A stretch of DNA of 64,000 nt from Anniella stebbinsi (GCA_029215795.1 JARDYH010000003.1:19074001-19138000); one strand, 5' to 3'. Numbered from the stretch's first letter, positions 23,110 to 35,110 are shown. Made by a program: numbers and translations. Notes: generated by a model not told the origin, from the letters alone.

Positions 23110-23250
23110 ATTGCTACTATGGTATAGAACGAGATTGTTCAGACAGAGCTGTTGTGTCATCTATGAGCTCACTCAATGGCCTTGAGCAAGCTACTGTGCC
23201 TCAACTTTCCTGTCTAATATGGAGATAACTACACTGGCCTACCTTAGAGG
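23110..23250 (+). repeat. MIR-like (CORE-type) SINE fragment
   Basis: GGCCTTGAGCAAGCTACTG, CTCAACTTTCCTGTCTAATA and CCTACCTTAGAGGTTGTG reproduce the order of a MIR body (short-term memory of CTTGGGCAAGTCA...CTCAGTTTCC...CCTACCTCA). Diverged. Confidence 0.65.
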
Positions 23251-23256
23251 TTGTGC

Positions 23257-23412
23257 ATCTGGTCAAGAGGGAAGGGCTCCTGCAACTTTAACTGTTGTGA
23301 TGAAGAGGGGATTTCACCAGGTGCTGCATGCATACAGATGACATCTGTTGAAATTCCCCTTTCTATGCAACTGTTAAAGATACAGGAGCCCTGTCTTCCT
23401 TTTCATATGGTC
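23257..23412 (+). mobile_element. 320-bp hAT palindrome family, 5'-truncated copy
   Basis: Matches the right half of the elements at 46150 and 54259: CTGCAACTTTAACTGTTGTG, GATTTCACCAGGTGC and GAGCCCTGTCTTCCTTTTCA, ending ATATGGTC. The left arm is absent. Confidence 0.75.
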
Positions 23413-23455
23413 GCTCTAATTAAGATATTTTATGAGTCTCACACACTAAGTTAAT

Positions 23456-23494
23456 GAAGAAGAAGAAGAAGAAGAAGAAGAAGAAGAAGAAGAA
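23456..23494. repeat. (GAA)n microsatellite
   Basis: About 13 GAA triplets in a purine-rich stretch that continues to about 23580. Confidence 0.95.
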
Positions 23495-23792
23495 CTGAAC
23501 AAAACCAGGATAAAAAGGAAGCAAAAGAAAGAAGGGTAGGGAAAGAAACAAAAATAAAAGTGAGAACTAAAAGATGGGGAAATTTAAATGCATACAATGG
23601 AGAAACAGATTGATTGAGAATGAGAGAACTGACAAGGGGGATACTGGTGTGATACAGAGAAGTATGGGGAGAAGTGGGGAGAATCAAGAAAGATGCAGAA
23701 GACATGCAAGGTAGAGAGAAAATGAAGAGCTGGGAGAAATGGCTGGGATGGTGCAGTGGTCAGAAAGGGCAAGGAAGATTTCCACATTCAAT

Positions 23793-24301
23793 GGCTCAAT
23801 TCGGACGACATATTAGGCAACGGAGGGGTAAATAACGTACTGACCGTGCGTTAGGCCGGAGGAACTTCACAGACGACATGCTGCAGCCAGCGCTGCTCGG
23901 CACCGGCAAACGCCCCGGCTGCTACGAACTTGCCGCGGCCATTTTAGTTGCAGCCTCTCCTCCCTGTGTCCTCCAACCGTATCCCAGCAGGCACCGTGAG
24001 TTCTGCCGGCTGCATAGAGCAGCCGGGATTTTTTGGCTGCTCTAGGCAGCAAAACTCTATTTCAAAATGGAATAGTCCACGGAGAGAGGGGGGGCTGAAT
24101 TCGGACAACACTTTAAACAACGGGGCTTCGGCCTAACCAACGTGCAAGCCCATTGTTTCGCTCCGTTGTTTAAAGTGCCTGATTCACGTACTGTCAGTTG
24201 TGTGTGCACTGTGTGTTGCCCTCCAAACCACACAATAAGCAACACAACTGACGATTGTTCCCCCCCTCCTCCGTTGCCTAATGTGTCGTCCGAATTGAGC
24301 C
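23793..24301 (+). mobile_element. Non-autonomous DNA transposon (MITE), family C copy 2
   Basis: 509 bp with long near-perfect terminal inverted repeats: the left begins GGCTCAATTCGGACGACAT and the right in reverse complement begins GGCTCAATTCGGACGACAC. The flanking 3-bp direct repeat AAT is exact (23790-23792, 24302-24304). It shares with 1846-2342 the blocks GTTCTGCCGGCTG, CACGGAGAGAGGGGG, TTTAAACAACGGG and GTACTGTCAGTTGTGTGT. This copy has the better preserved ends, including a second internal GAATTCGGACAACACTTTAA block resembling the terminus. Confidence 0.92.
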
Positions 24302-25219
24302 AATGTTTACTTTCCACCACTGGCCTCCCATTCACAACACAATCACTGCTCCCAGTGGCTGTACCCCTTCCAGTCAACCCTCTTCAGCCAAACCCCTGAA
24401 ACATTTTATTTCTCCTCCTGTCTCTGGCACAGCAATTTCTTATGTTCTGCTTCGCATTCATGAGCTTCAAGCTGCGCCCATATATGGGTCTGGAATTTGA
24501 ATGCATGAACAGCAGCCACAGAACTGCAAGTGGGTCCCACAACTTACGTCTCAGGCACTTAAACCTTGTATCACAGAGACTATTGTGGTATTGAATTAAA
24601 CCTCATGTGAAGTTACATGAACTCCATCTCTTTAAAGAGCTACCCCCTTTATCTACCATTATTGCACTATGGTGCTTGTAATGAGATAATATAAGACAGG
24701 TTACAATTTCAGAACTAGTATTGTGGTCAATAATGCACGAAGGAGAGAGACTACGGCTTTTGTATGATATATCCAGACTGCCTTGCAGAGATGAACTCTC
24801 CAATAGTTACTTCATACATCTTAAAAGCTTGTTTTGTCTGACATGAAATTTGCAGGAATGAATATCACAAGTGCACCAATAAAGCATCACATTTTTAAAA
24901 GGCAGGCTTTCTAAATGCCCTTTTAAATCCCTCTGAGAAATACATACATCTTTTCCTCTATTTTTTCTTCTTCACTTGCATAAACTATCTGAAATTTGAT
25001 CAGCAACATGAGGGCAGCCTGTTCCCTGTAATGCTCATAGGAAGAAATGTTGGCTTAATAACTTTATTAGACAACATTTGTTTTATAATTGTGGTGTCAT
25101 GTTCAGTCTTTTGAATGTTTTATTTTTCAAAATACTCAAAGGTGGACACTGTATATTGGGAGCTAAAGAATTTAGAAATCTGTCTCTGAGCATATTTAAT
25201 GCTGTAACACACTTACCAG
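24302..25219. other. No gene recognised
   Basis: Unassigned sequence. Confidence 0.5.
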
Positions 25220-25275
25220 AGAGTAGCGTGCATTGTACACAGTGGGTCTTACTTCTGAGTAAATATGCATAAGAT
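25220..25275. repeat. Family P1 half copy
   Basis: GTGGGTCTTACTTCTGAGTA followed by AATATGCATAAGATTGG: one arm only. Confidence 0.6.
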
Positions 25276-25836
25276 TGGTCTGAGAGTCTTGGACAACTGA
25301 GAGTTTGGTGAGGGGGATTTTTAAAAATGGTACTGGTTAGCAAGGGGAGTTCCTACTCCTTTGAATGGCCTGACATTAAATCCTATTGCTACAGCTGCCA
25401 CCCTCTCTACATCCCCTTCTTTTACCTATGGGTTCGCAATTAGGTGTTAGGCATCATCACTGAAGAGACCAGATTTGGCTCAGGGAGCATCAGTTGCTGG
25501 CTTCTATTTTAGAAAGACATTTCACAAATGCCAGTAAATGAGAGCCACTGTAATAAATACAGTAGATAGAATGCTGGACTTCAATCAAAAGCTTTTTCTA
25601 AAAAAACCAAAGAATCTTGTGTTCAGTGTCTACTCTCAGCCATATATTTGGGTCCCAATCTTTTTGCTCATTCTTTTTTAAAATACGTATCTTTTAGCCA
25701 CCTTCATCACGAAGAAGGGGTGAATTTTATATTGCCATATCTATAGCATTTGAGGATACGGGAAAGTCGCAGGCTTCATATTACTTCAGAGTCTCCCCTA
25801 TTACTCTCAAACGAAATTTATGTTAGCATATTGCGA
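25276..25836. other. No gene recognised
   Basis: Unassigned sequence. Confidence 0.5.
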
Positions 25837-25955
25837 TTTGCCCGGCCACTTTCCCTCAGCCTCAAGCACCATCCCTCACAGCTATAAACTGGGGATAAGA
25901 ATACTGACTTACTTTCCAGGATTGTTATAAGGATTAATGAGGATCAAACTAGACA
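25837..25955 (+). repeat. MIR-like SINE fragment
   Basis: TTTCCCTCAGCCTCAAGC, TATAAACTGGGGATAAGAAT and TTCCAGGATTGTTATAAGG follow the order of the MIR body on the plus strand. Confidence 0.65.
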
Positions 25956-26576
25956 TATTAAATACATTATTGTATTTGCATATCTTTTATTTTTAAAAGA
26001 CAGCACTTGTAGGGGCTTCCAATCTGGATCAGGAACACAGTGTGGGGAAAGATTAATTGTTTTCCCCTGCGCAGTTTTCCTAATAAAAATTGCACCCCAA
26101 AGCTGCCATTTGCCCTGGGAGAAAACCTCCTATGGGCACAAATAATGTATGTGAAGTTTTTTGGATAATCATAATGCACTCTATAAATGATTCAACACAA
26201 TTATTAAATTGGATTACACCTAAGTAAATGATTGGAAGAACACGGGGTATTTCAATAAGTGTTTCAAGTATTAAAGACATTCTAGGTTATATTTATAGGG
26301 TGGCCTGGTGTAGACAATATCTAAACAACCTCTTCTGTGGATCTTACACACACACCACATATCCTGGGTATTTCATATACTTATATCATACCCTGAGATG
26401 GGACTATCAATGGTCTCCCAACCATGGTATGAGGTCCATCTCCACTTAGTTTCAGCAATTCTGCAGGATCAAGTGATCCCAGATCATTCATAGCTTATTT
26501 CATAGTCTTCCAAAGCACCCATCGTATTGGGAATGCAAATTAATATGAAATTGTCACAACCAGAGCATTTAATTAA
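25956..26576. other. No gene recognised
   Basis: Unassigned sequence. Confidence 0.5.
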
Positions 26577-26660
26577 GAACGTATGGACATAAGAAGAGCC
26601 ATGCTGGATCACACCAAAGGTCCATCCAGACCAGCATTCTGTTCACATAGCAGACAATTA
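26577..26660 (+). repeat. Interspersed repeat fragment with a CATAAGAAGAGCCATGCTGG motif
   Basis: CATAAGAAGAGCCATGCTGG, then ATCACACCAAAGGTCCATCC and AGACCAGCATTCTGTTCACA. I recognise this as a common SINE-like 5' module in reptile genomes but cannot assign a library name. Confidence 0.55.
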
Positions 26661-27871
26661 TTAAAGCATGAGCTAGAAATAAAACCTCCACAAAATGTTT
26701 ACAAAAACAAAGTAATAAAATCATAAATACACAATAAGACAACAGTCAGTAAAATAGCAGTGTTCAAACAATCTCATAGGTCTAGGAAAATCATCATCAT
26801 CATCACCACCAACACAACAACATCCACAGAAATATCCATCCCTCACCTGCATTCTAAAGCAGTATTGCCCTGGGAAGACTGTACGATGTACTTTCCTTCC
26901 TGAATATCTGAATTTAGATATTCTAGAACGGGAATAAAATCAGGAACAAACAGAACTGTGGACTCCCTTTAAAAGACAAGTACTTGTATTTGTTCCTGAA
27001 CTGTTAGCAAATATTCAATTAGTTATTTTTCAAAACAACCAGGGCCTTTTCTGTTTGAAAGACAAAGCACAAAAGGTGATCACCTTTTGTTGGGAAGTCT
27101 GTTTATGTGCAATTTTTTGTAGCATCATAGAACTCTTCATTAGGCCTTAAGGGATTTAAATGGAATGGCCACTAAAGGAGAAACTCTGCTAGAACCAATT
27201 AGAAGAAACCCTTAGACAGTTGCCTAACCTAAATAAAGCTTCTATCTCTAAGTTGGCAATATTTTAAAAAGTCCTTTTAAGGTTAGTGGGCAGCAGAATG
27301 TCCCTGAATACCCCCTTGGAGTGTTCACGGCCATCAGCCTATGCCTGCATAAATGTTACTATACATCCATGATTTCAGATGGATCAAAATGAGCAGAGAA
27401 ATACAGCTGCTGCTCACTTGAACTCTGATACTTCAACTCTTTTTTCAAATTATTTTACATGGGACACTTTTGGTTTGGGCACAGGTTTACCATTTACTTC
27501 TGCTGCCATCCCACGATATTGATTTTTCGTGTCTAAACTTTTTTCGTTCAACGATGTTCTGCTAAATGATGATGATGATACTGACACTGACCTGGTTTGC
27601 ATGCCACCATGGGTTAATTTTCCCACAGGGCTGAGGGCACCATTTTGAATATCCAAGCCTTATTATTGCAAACCCGGAAAGCGTGGTTGGTTGGGGTGGT
27701 TGACAAGCAACCGACAACTCTATAACAGCCCATAGGTTCTGGATTTCTTATCAATCATTCCAACAACCCACCCTCACCAAGTCTGCATGTAACAACAAGC
27801 TACAGTGCGCCCGTGCTGCAGCTCAAATATTCATAATGGCGGCCACTACCACAATAAGAAGCCCCATGAGG
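26661..27871. other. No gene recognised
   Basis: Unassigned; a short CAT run is at about 26790-26806. Around 27590-27870 the sequence is GC-richer, with ACCATGGGTTAATTTTCCC-like motifs reminiscent of the unassigned block at 10.8 kb. Confidence 0.5.
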
Positions 27872-27921
27872 TGGTTTCTTGTTACATGGAAACTGGTGGT
27901 TTCTTGTTACATGGAAACTGG
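27872..27921. repeat. Exact 25-bp tandem duplication
   Basis: Positions 27872-27896 and 27897-27921 are identical (each begins TGGTTTCTTG and ends GGAAACTGG). A recent slippage or repair duplication is likely. Confidence 0.95.
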
Positions 27922-28391
27922 GCCAGTGGCTCTTTCAGCCACTGGTGTTGTTGCTGCTATTACAGATGCAGAGGATGGAACTATATTAACCCTTTCCTGT
28001 TATTGTCCTCCAGCACCAAAAGATCAAGGCAATATATACCCAACCCCTTTTGTCCTTTCCACGTTCTTCAGTTTCCATCCCAGCCCCACCCCTCTTCCCA
28101 GGAGTCCTAGGCATGCTATCAACTTTTAACTCCCAACCCAAATGCTATTATGGTTTGGAGCTGAATATTAAGTAATAGTCAGCTATAAAATTACAGCTGC
28201 ACCCCACCATTCAATTAGCAAACAAGGTTCAAAGGATCTAGTCAAGATTAATTGCCCCCAAATAGTGTGTTTCAAAAGCATTTGTCATGGTTATTTTTAA
28301 CATCTCATTATAACTAGAGATATAGGCTACTTCTGAAAAATACAGGTGCTCCTTCCCTTCCTAAATGGTTGTTCATGAAGGTACTTGGACA
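27922..28391. other. No gene recognised
   Basis: Unassigned; overlapping chance frames at 27805-28129 have no domain. Confidence 0.5.
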
Positions 28392-28488
28392 TGCAATACA
28401 ATCCTTCACATATTTACTTAGAAGTAACTCCCATTCAATTCAATTGGGCTTATTTCTAGGGAATACGTGTTTATAGTATTGCAGCTTA
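28392..28488. mobile_element. Family P1 palindromic MITE
   Basis: CAATACAATCCTTCACAT, TACTTAGAAGTAACTCCC and, mirrored, AATTGGGCTTATTTCTAGGG with a GTATTGCAGC end. Both arms present. Confidence 0.65.
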
Positions 28489-29544
28489 AAACACAAAATA
28501 TCACTTCAAATGTATATCCCTCAAAATAAGATACCCAGACACTGTCTAGTTTGAGAACATGGTAACCAGCTTCAAAGAAGCAAATGTTTAGAGGTAAGGA
28601 CAAAAGCAGTTTCTAAAATATATCACACTGTGAAGATTTTTAATTACAGCAATGCAAGACTGAAGGAAAGAAGTTAGGATGAGAGATTCTCAGCCTAATA
28701 TGTCACCCCAAGTTCTAAGCATCTGTAGTGATGCATTCAACTGCAATACTGTCATAATGTCACTTGGACACTGGCATAACATGTGATGTGATGTCATGAC
28801 AGCGATCTAGTTGTAGGTATGCCCCACCCTAAGCATTTATATGCTGGTGATGAAGCATATGTTAAGACTAGGCTGTAAAAATGTCAGGCATCTTCAAATT
28901 AAAAGTAGAAAATGCTGCAGTGAATTAACGGACAGATTTTTTTATAATGAGCTTGTGCTGTGACACAGAGTAAAACAAGTCAGCCACAAAATATTAATTT
29001 AGATATGAACACTGCCAATTTTTACATATAAAGTTAAGGAGAAAGACAATTCACACTTGAATAGCTAACTTATCCTCTGTGAAGAATATATCAGTTGGTT
29101 CTGTAAACCTCACATAAAAGAGAAAGTAACCTGACCCTCACACTGTCCTGTAGGATCCTGGTTAAATTCCCTTATGTAAGATGGCTAGAAAGATTAATTG
29201 TGAAATATGAAAAAGGTCTGATAAACAATGATTTCAAGAAGAAAGAGCCATAAAAAGATCTAGTTTTGATAGCATGAGGAGCCAGTAAGAATCTGCTGAA
29301 ATGATGTCCAATGGTGAACAGAAAGCGGGTTGGATATTTTAGCATTAATCAGTGTGTGTGCCACTTAGAAGATGCTGTCTACAAGGAATAGATGGCCTAG
29401 CTGCAGGAGCCCTTTTAGGTTAATCATTATTAATATAGGATGGGTATATATCTTGCTGTCTTTAGTTACATACAGAAAAATTGATCTTCCAGCTGGAAAG
29501 AGGCCAGAGTGGTAAACCTTGAGTGTACCCTCCTCCCAATCAGG
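28489..29544. other. No gene recognised
   Basis: Unassigned sequence. Confidence 0.5.
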
Positions 29545-29765
29545 GCATATCTACATTATGAACTTATAGCGACTTCATACTATTTGAACTATTGTGGGCT
29601 TCCTATCATAATCAAGGATTCTTGGGAACTGTAGATTGATGAGGCTATTAAGAATTCTCTTAGAGCACCATAGCCCCTCACAGAGTACTTTCACCAGGGT
29701 TCCCTGGGGGTGAGGGCATGACAGTTAACCAATTTAAGTTTGAGGTATAGGTATTCTTTGCTTTC
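29545..29765. repeat. Possible DNA-element relic with GGGCATATCTACATT end
   Basis: The left motif GGGCATATCTACATT resembles family B ends. It is followed by TCAAGGATTCTTGGGAACTG and TTTCACCAGGGTTCCCTGGG, a partial inverted pair. The right terminus is not clear. Confidence 0.35.
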
Positions 29766-32012
29766 CTATTACTTTGATAACTTCTTCACTCCATAGCCCT
29801 ATAGCACCACCTTTTGGCAGAGGCAGAACTCACACATCACTAGGCATCACCATGCCCCTCTTCATAATTCGAATAGTGCATGAATTAAGGGAAAGTTTTG
29901 TTGCTTTCCTTCTTGGACCAATAAGTCACCTCACAGACCTAACACTCTGAAATTATGGTTTCCAGCCCAAATTAGATGGCTGACTCGCAGACAATCCTTG
30001 TTACACTTAGAGGATTGCAAATCAAACTCCCGTCCCCAAGTGATCTTCCATGGATCTTCTTTATCAGTGCAAACTGTTCACAATAATATAATAAAATGCC
30101 CAACTAAGATGATTCTGAATCCCACACATGTGTATTAAATATGATGTATCTAATTTTAAAAGAATTACTTGTGCTTCTTGGGTCATTCCCCCCATCCTTG
30201 CATACATATTAAATAGATATATGCTCAGTAGTAAACATGAATTGTTGATTTTGAAGAAAATGCTATTTATTATTGGGATGCTTCTCTTAGCCTTTTGATC
30301 TATTGTACTGAATGCAGCTAAATCCAGTTGATGAAAAGCAGGTTTCTATATATATATATATATGCTATTGAAGAACCATTTAATATTGGTTATTAAGAAA
30401 ACAAGTGGTATGGATGGATCACAACAAACACTTCTCTTTATATGATGTAGTTTCTATTGCCTCAACATGTGGCATTTTGGCTCCCCAAATCCCAATACAT
30501 AAAGTCAGATAAATTGACTGAAGAAGAGAAACAAGAGTGGTGAGGCCTACTCTGCTTCTAATGTAAAGTTATCACACAACTTTTCATGGGCAATCTAAGG
30601 AATAACTTCTCCCTTGAAAACATGTTGGAAAATGTAACCTGAAAGATATTGTAGTTCTCTCCACTCAGACTTTTCTAATGCAAAGAAGGGCAGCTGGATT
30701 CTCTCTCTAATCTTTCTAATCCTTTCTTTTCAACACTTTTCTTCTAATTACACCAATATCCCAGGATTAGTTTGTTTTAACTTCTGCTCTTCACCATCAT
30801 CACAAAACAGTATGCCTAAGTTTTGAAAACCTAAGGACAGTCCCTACAAAACCTACAGTAGCAAAGTTGCGACAAAGGAAGATATTGCTTAAAATGGGAC
30901 AATGCATGGCAAGTGAGGATGGAGGTTTGTTTGTCTGTTAAATCTGCCAAAGAGTGACATATCTTGCTGATGGTCCCTTTTTGTAATCTTTTTCAGCTTT
31001 AGCCACCACTTTATGCATAGGAAAACATACTCAAAGAAATGCAAACAATATTTTCTTTCTACATTTCAGCCATGCTTTAGAAGTGTTGCCCTTTTGCCTA
31101 GGAACAACAAGAAATTAATCTGCAGCAAGACACACACACACACACACACAAGATACTCCGTATATATTATATAATCACTGCAGCTGGTAAGCAGGAAGCT
31201 GGATTCAGGTTGCCATAGTATTTGGCATATTGCTATGGAAGCTGAGCTTTGGTCCACTTATCAGTAGCGTTGGCAGCAATGAAGGAGAAACACACACAAT
31301 CCTGCCTGACAGATGCACATGGCTAAGAGGACAGAAATGGAACAGCGCACCACAGGCAACCAGCTTTTGCCCTCCTCCAGGGTACTGCTTGTGGTGTTAC
31401 GACCATGATTTCGTTTCAGTTCTGTTTCTCACAGGGAGGTTTTGACCACTGGAACTGATTTTTTAAAAAGTCCCCTACTATGATGGCCACAATCAAGTGC
31501 ATCCGTAGATATACTTAGATTTCCCCCTCTACTAAATGCCTTTTGGGGCAAGAAAGGGAAGACACGTCAAGCGTAGGTACTTTCCATTCTGATAGTATGA
31601 ACACATGAGCCTCCCTTGCACAGTTCGTTGCTGTTCAGCTCTGTTCCTTGCTGTCCACTCTGACTGAAAAGACTCTCTCTGGGCTCTCAGGCAGAGGTCT
31701 TTCACAGCCAAGCTACCTCAGATCCTTATTTTATTTTCTTGAAAACACAATAAAACTGGAGGTGTCAGAAACCGAACCTGAGTAATCAAGGGCAAATGAC
31801 CTCACAGAGAGCGATTGCTCGCTTCCCACCCCGTGACAGGCTGCAGCAACAGGAAAGATAGGGGGGCAGACTTCTCAGGAAGACCAACCAGTTACCCTCT
31901 GACCCCCAAAATATAAGCAAAACTTTCAAGCAGTGTAGAGAGGGTTGGTAGGGATGAAAAAGAACTTGCCTCTCACAAAGATGCGTGCACGGGCGCACCT
32001 ACACACACAGGG
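29766..32012. other. No gene recognised; simple repeats
   Basis: Contains (TA)n at about 30346-30363 and (CA)n at 31130-31150. No exon or named repeat supported. Confidence 0.55.
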
Positions 32013-32015
32013 ACA

Positions 32016-32145
32016 GAGCCTATCTACACACGCAGGTTAAAACACTTTGAAAACGTTTTGAAAACTGTATATGGAGTGTGTCCTGGGCCCCAACCCTTCT
32101 CAAAACTGTTATAAACCGTTTTAAAGCAGTGGTGTTGATAGGCTC
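32016..32145 (+). mobile_element. Small MITE, family D (130 bp)
   Basis: The left end GAGCCTATCTACAC and the right end, whose reverse complement is GAGCCTATCAACAC, are near-perfect inverted repeats, flanked by ACA on both sides (32013-32015 and 32146-32148). The flanks are ACA-rich, so that 3-bp match is weaker evidence than elsewhere. The interior has AAAACGTTTTGAAAACTG and AAACCGTTTTAAAGC. A related 3' piece lies at 36785-36879. Confidence 0.75.
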
Positions 32146-32617
32146 ACACACTTGCAGCCGCCTGGGGTTTTCTCTCTCTCAGCTAAGGCAATGATGGACC
32201 CTCGGTGCATGATCCATCCAAGCAAGAGGGGCGGGGTTGGAACCACGCAGCAGAAACTACCGCGCAGGGTTCAAAGGGCAGCCTGTTTAGTAGGGATTGC
32301 CGGGAGAGGAAGAGCACTTAGAGAGTTCAAGGTTAACAAAAAAAAAAAGCGTGTACGTGTGCGTACTGTTCAGAAAAGCACCAATATGCGGTTGGCCTGA
32401 CCTGCGAGTTCCCCCATTTTAAATTAAACACACACTCACACACACACACAAACCTCCAAATGAGAATCTCAGCCTTTCGGATATCTAAATGTATGCACAC
32501 CTCCAGCAACGCCCCTGTGTTTCTCTTGCCTTCAAGACCTCACTTCTGCTTATGAGAGGGAGATCACAGTCCTCTGACTTGCGGGTAGCAGAGCTTAGCA
32601 TGAGGAAGAGGCTCTAA

Positions 32618-32992
32618 CAGCGCGATCCTATACTCAGAAATAGGTTTCATTGAGTTCAGTGGATATAGGATTGCAGCCTCAGACGTTGTCTCTCGGCAAG
32701 GGTTTGGGGAACAACGTCATAAAACCGAGTTCCTTTTAATCTGGGGTGGTGGGGCGATAGTTAAAACGGCGCTTTGGTTCCATACTATGGGGGTGAGTGG
32801 GTAATTCCAACTCCAACTATCCTCTAAGTATTCCATTTCCTCCACTAACAGTGCAAGTCTATACGTAATTACTCAGAAGTAAGTCCCATTGTGTTCAATG
32901 GGGCTTACTTCCATGTAAGACGGCACCATCTGTCCGTATATCGACTTCTCCTTGAACTTGGTGGAACTTACTTCCGATTAAACATACTGCAA
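32618..32992. repeat. Cluster of family P1 fragments
   Basis: Three pieces: 32618-32682 (ATAGGATTGCAGCCTCAG end), 32850-32930 (ACTCAGAAGTAAGTCCCATT with the mirrored arm GGGGCTTACTTCC) and 32940-32992 (GGAACTTACTTCCGATTAAA). The middle copy is the best palindrome. Confidence 0.65.
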
Positions 32993-33356
32993 AGTGCAAA
33001 ATCATGTATTCATTGTGGGGAGGGGGGAAGAAATTGATAAAATGCCCCCAAACTTGTCCATGTCTTCAAATGGAACTTGAAATTTGTAGAAGGAAAACGA
33101 ATCTGTCCTGGGAGAAGTAATCAAGATGCCGAAGCAACCCTCCTCCTTTCAAACTCGTGGACGTCTCCCTATTACCTTCACACTCTCTTCTATCAAAAAG
33201 CAACTTTGCCTGGATTAATATCGCCTGCCAAAAATAAGGCTGAGAACGGGTGGGTTTGGGGGTTGATTAGTTGGTCTGTTTTGTTTTCAGCGCCCACCCG
33301 TATGAACAAGATCACTGCATCAGATCTTTCCTAATGCCATCAGCAGTCCGATCTGT

Positions 33357-33509
33357 ATGGTGGCAGCAAGACTATCTCCCACCCGTCTCCTGCTGCTCTT
33401 CACGTTAGCTTCTCTAGCAGCTTCAGAAGGAAAGAAATGGAGGGAGGAGGCTGGAGAGACAGAGAAAGAGAAGAGAGAAGAGGATGGAAGAAGATTCGCT
33501 CCATCCTGA
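33357..33509 (+). CDS. Unconfirmed 50-codon frame with a signal-peptide-like start
   Basis: The predicted peptide starts MVAARLSPT, has a hydrophobic core RLLLLFTLASLAAS at about residues 9-23 with a plausible signal peptidase site after AAS, then becomes charged (EGKKWREEAGE and lysine/glutamate-rich) and stops. The methionine has G at +4 but a T at -3, so the initiation context is only moderate. I find no in-frame GT donor before the stop that would make it a convincing first exon. It could be a small secreted peptide, a first exon whose donor I missed, or chance. Family unknown. Confidence 0.15.
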   Translation: MVAARLSPTRLLLLFTLASLAASEGKKWREEAGETEKEKREEDGRRFAPS

Positions 33510-33933
33510 AGCTCCCTACAGCCTTACCTTGGTGGTTTTCTTCTGGAATGTACATCCTCTTGTTTTCATTGACCATTTAAGTAGAGGGACGAGGGACCAA
33601 AAAGCAAAACACCCAAGCAGGAGTTCAGATTTTAATTCCTCCAAATCCAAAAAAAAAAAAAAAGAAGAACCAAAACACAAATCAGCAGATGAGGTGAGCA
33701 GTTCAAGGAAGAAACCGAAGCTGCTGCGGCGATTAAATTCCCCCGCTTGGTTATTACCTGATTCCCATGATTGCATCAAAGCCCAAAAACTGATCCTTTC
33801 CACTACTGCCTCCTTTAGTACAATTGCAAAGCATCCTCAGAGAACATCCGGGCCCCTGCAAAAGAATTTAGCACAGCACCTCTGGCTGCTGCTGCTGCGA
33901 ACACCGTCAACAAGGAGAAGGAGCCTCGTTTAG
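33484..33933 (+). CDS. 149-codon open frame, probably non-coding
   Basis: The longest frame in the promoter-like stretch. It contains a lysine run from an A-tract (33647-33664), a basic serine-rich middle and a leucine/arginine-rich end. No recognised domain, no conserved motif, and a weak start context. It is listed because it is the longest frame in the window that avoids recognisable repeats, but a chance frame in GC-rich sequence is the likelier reading. Confidence 0.1.
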   Translation: MEEDSLHPEAPYSLTLVVFFWNVHPLVFIDHLSRGTRDQKAKHPSRSSDFNSSKSKKKKKEEPKHKSADEVSSSRKKPKLLRRLNSPAWLLPDSHDCIKAQKLILSTTASFSTIAKHPQRTSGPLQKNLAQHLWLLLLRTPSTRRRSLV

Positions 33934-35110
33934 ATCTTTATGTTTTTAAGAGAGGGGACTGGTGGGAGAAGATCGGGAAGGGAAGGGGGAGAAAATGGAG
34001 CAGGGAGAGTGATAAGCATCCAAGAAGGGTGGGAAAGGGGGAAGGGAAATCTCAGGAGGGTTCAAATGTCTCTCTTGACTTGTTTAGATCCACCAACTGG
34101 AGGAGGAAAGAAAGGGGGGAATGCAATCTAGATGTTCAAAGGCGGCTGCTTCTCTTCTTCAAAGCCAATTCCGTGCGTTCTGTTGGCAGGGAGCTGTTTC
34201 TGCAGAGAGAGGGAGAGAGGGCGCTAGTCCCAGCCCCGCACTCCCTCCCCTCCCTCAGCATAATACTCGCTCTCCCCCCTCCTTCCTCGCTTAGACAGAC
34301 AGACACCCTGAACAGTTCCAGATGTTCCAGCTGGGGCAGCAGCAGCAAACCCCTCCCCTCCCTTTGCTTTTAGGAACCGGCGGACTTGATCTGAAAGTTT
34401 AACTAACATGCCTTCTTCTCCCCCCCCCCCCCCCCTTCCCTTCTGCTCACTGCGCCTGGTGATGGGTTTTTGCTGCTCCTCCTGCTGAAACGTTTTATAC
34501 AGACATGACGTCAAGAAGGCAAGCTGGATCTGGCTTGCCTGGAAAAGTGGGGAGGGGGTTTTGTACCGAAAATACGGGGGAGGGGAGTCCAAGAGCTTTG
34601 GAAGATTTCCTCAAAGCAGGTCGCCCCCTCCCCTGGGAACACATGCCCCCTCCGTTTGATTTGTCAATATTGTGGTCACTCGCTCTCTCGTTCTCTCACA
34701 AGGGGGGGAGAGGGAGGGGGGAGCCTGCAGTTTTCCACCACTGAAATTCATCTGTGATCTGCATCTTAAAGAAGAGCGAAATTAATTTTGCGGGAGTCCA
34801 TAAACCTGTTTTATTAGAGCGGGATTTTAAAAAGAAGGACAACCCCCCCCCCCGCCAACACCAAAAAGTCACAATAGCAATAAAGGGTTGCTGGTGTGTG
34901 GAATTGAATCAGTTCTTAGCGAGAGGCTGGATGCACACGTACACGCACACGCACACGCACGACTAGCAGAGGATGCACAGATGTTGAAACGGATTATTTG
35001 AGCTGAGATTTTCCAAATCCGCGGTAGACACACCAAAACCCTGGGTTTGAAGGGGGGGATGGAGGGAAAATGCCTCTCTACCCCACCTATCCACCCATCC
35101 GTCGCTCGTT

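Larger units (their letters stand above)
33340..35110. promoter_or_regulatory. GC/CpG-richer, promoter-like stretch without an identified gene
   Basis: Compared with its flanks this interval has purine-rich GGGAGAGAGG tracts, CCCTCCCC runs, more CpG, a CRE-like TGACGTCA at 34506-34513, a C run at 34420-34435 and no recognisable transposon. It holds the longest frames outside repeats. These are traits of a vertebrate promoter/5' UTR, but no TATA-start pair or supported exon was found. Splice-like signals exist on both strands (for example a minus-strand AAG|GTAAGG near 33524-33529), so direction is undecided. Confidence 0.3.
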
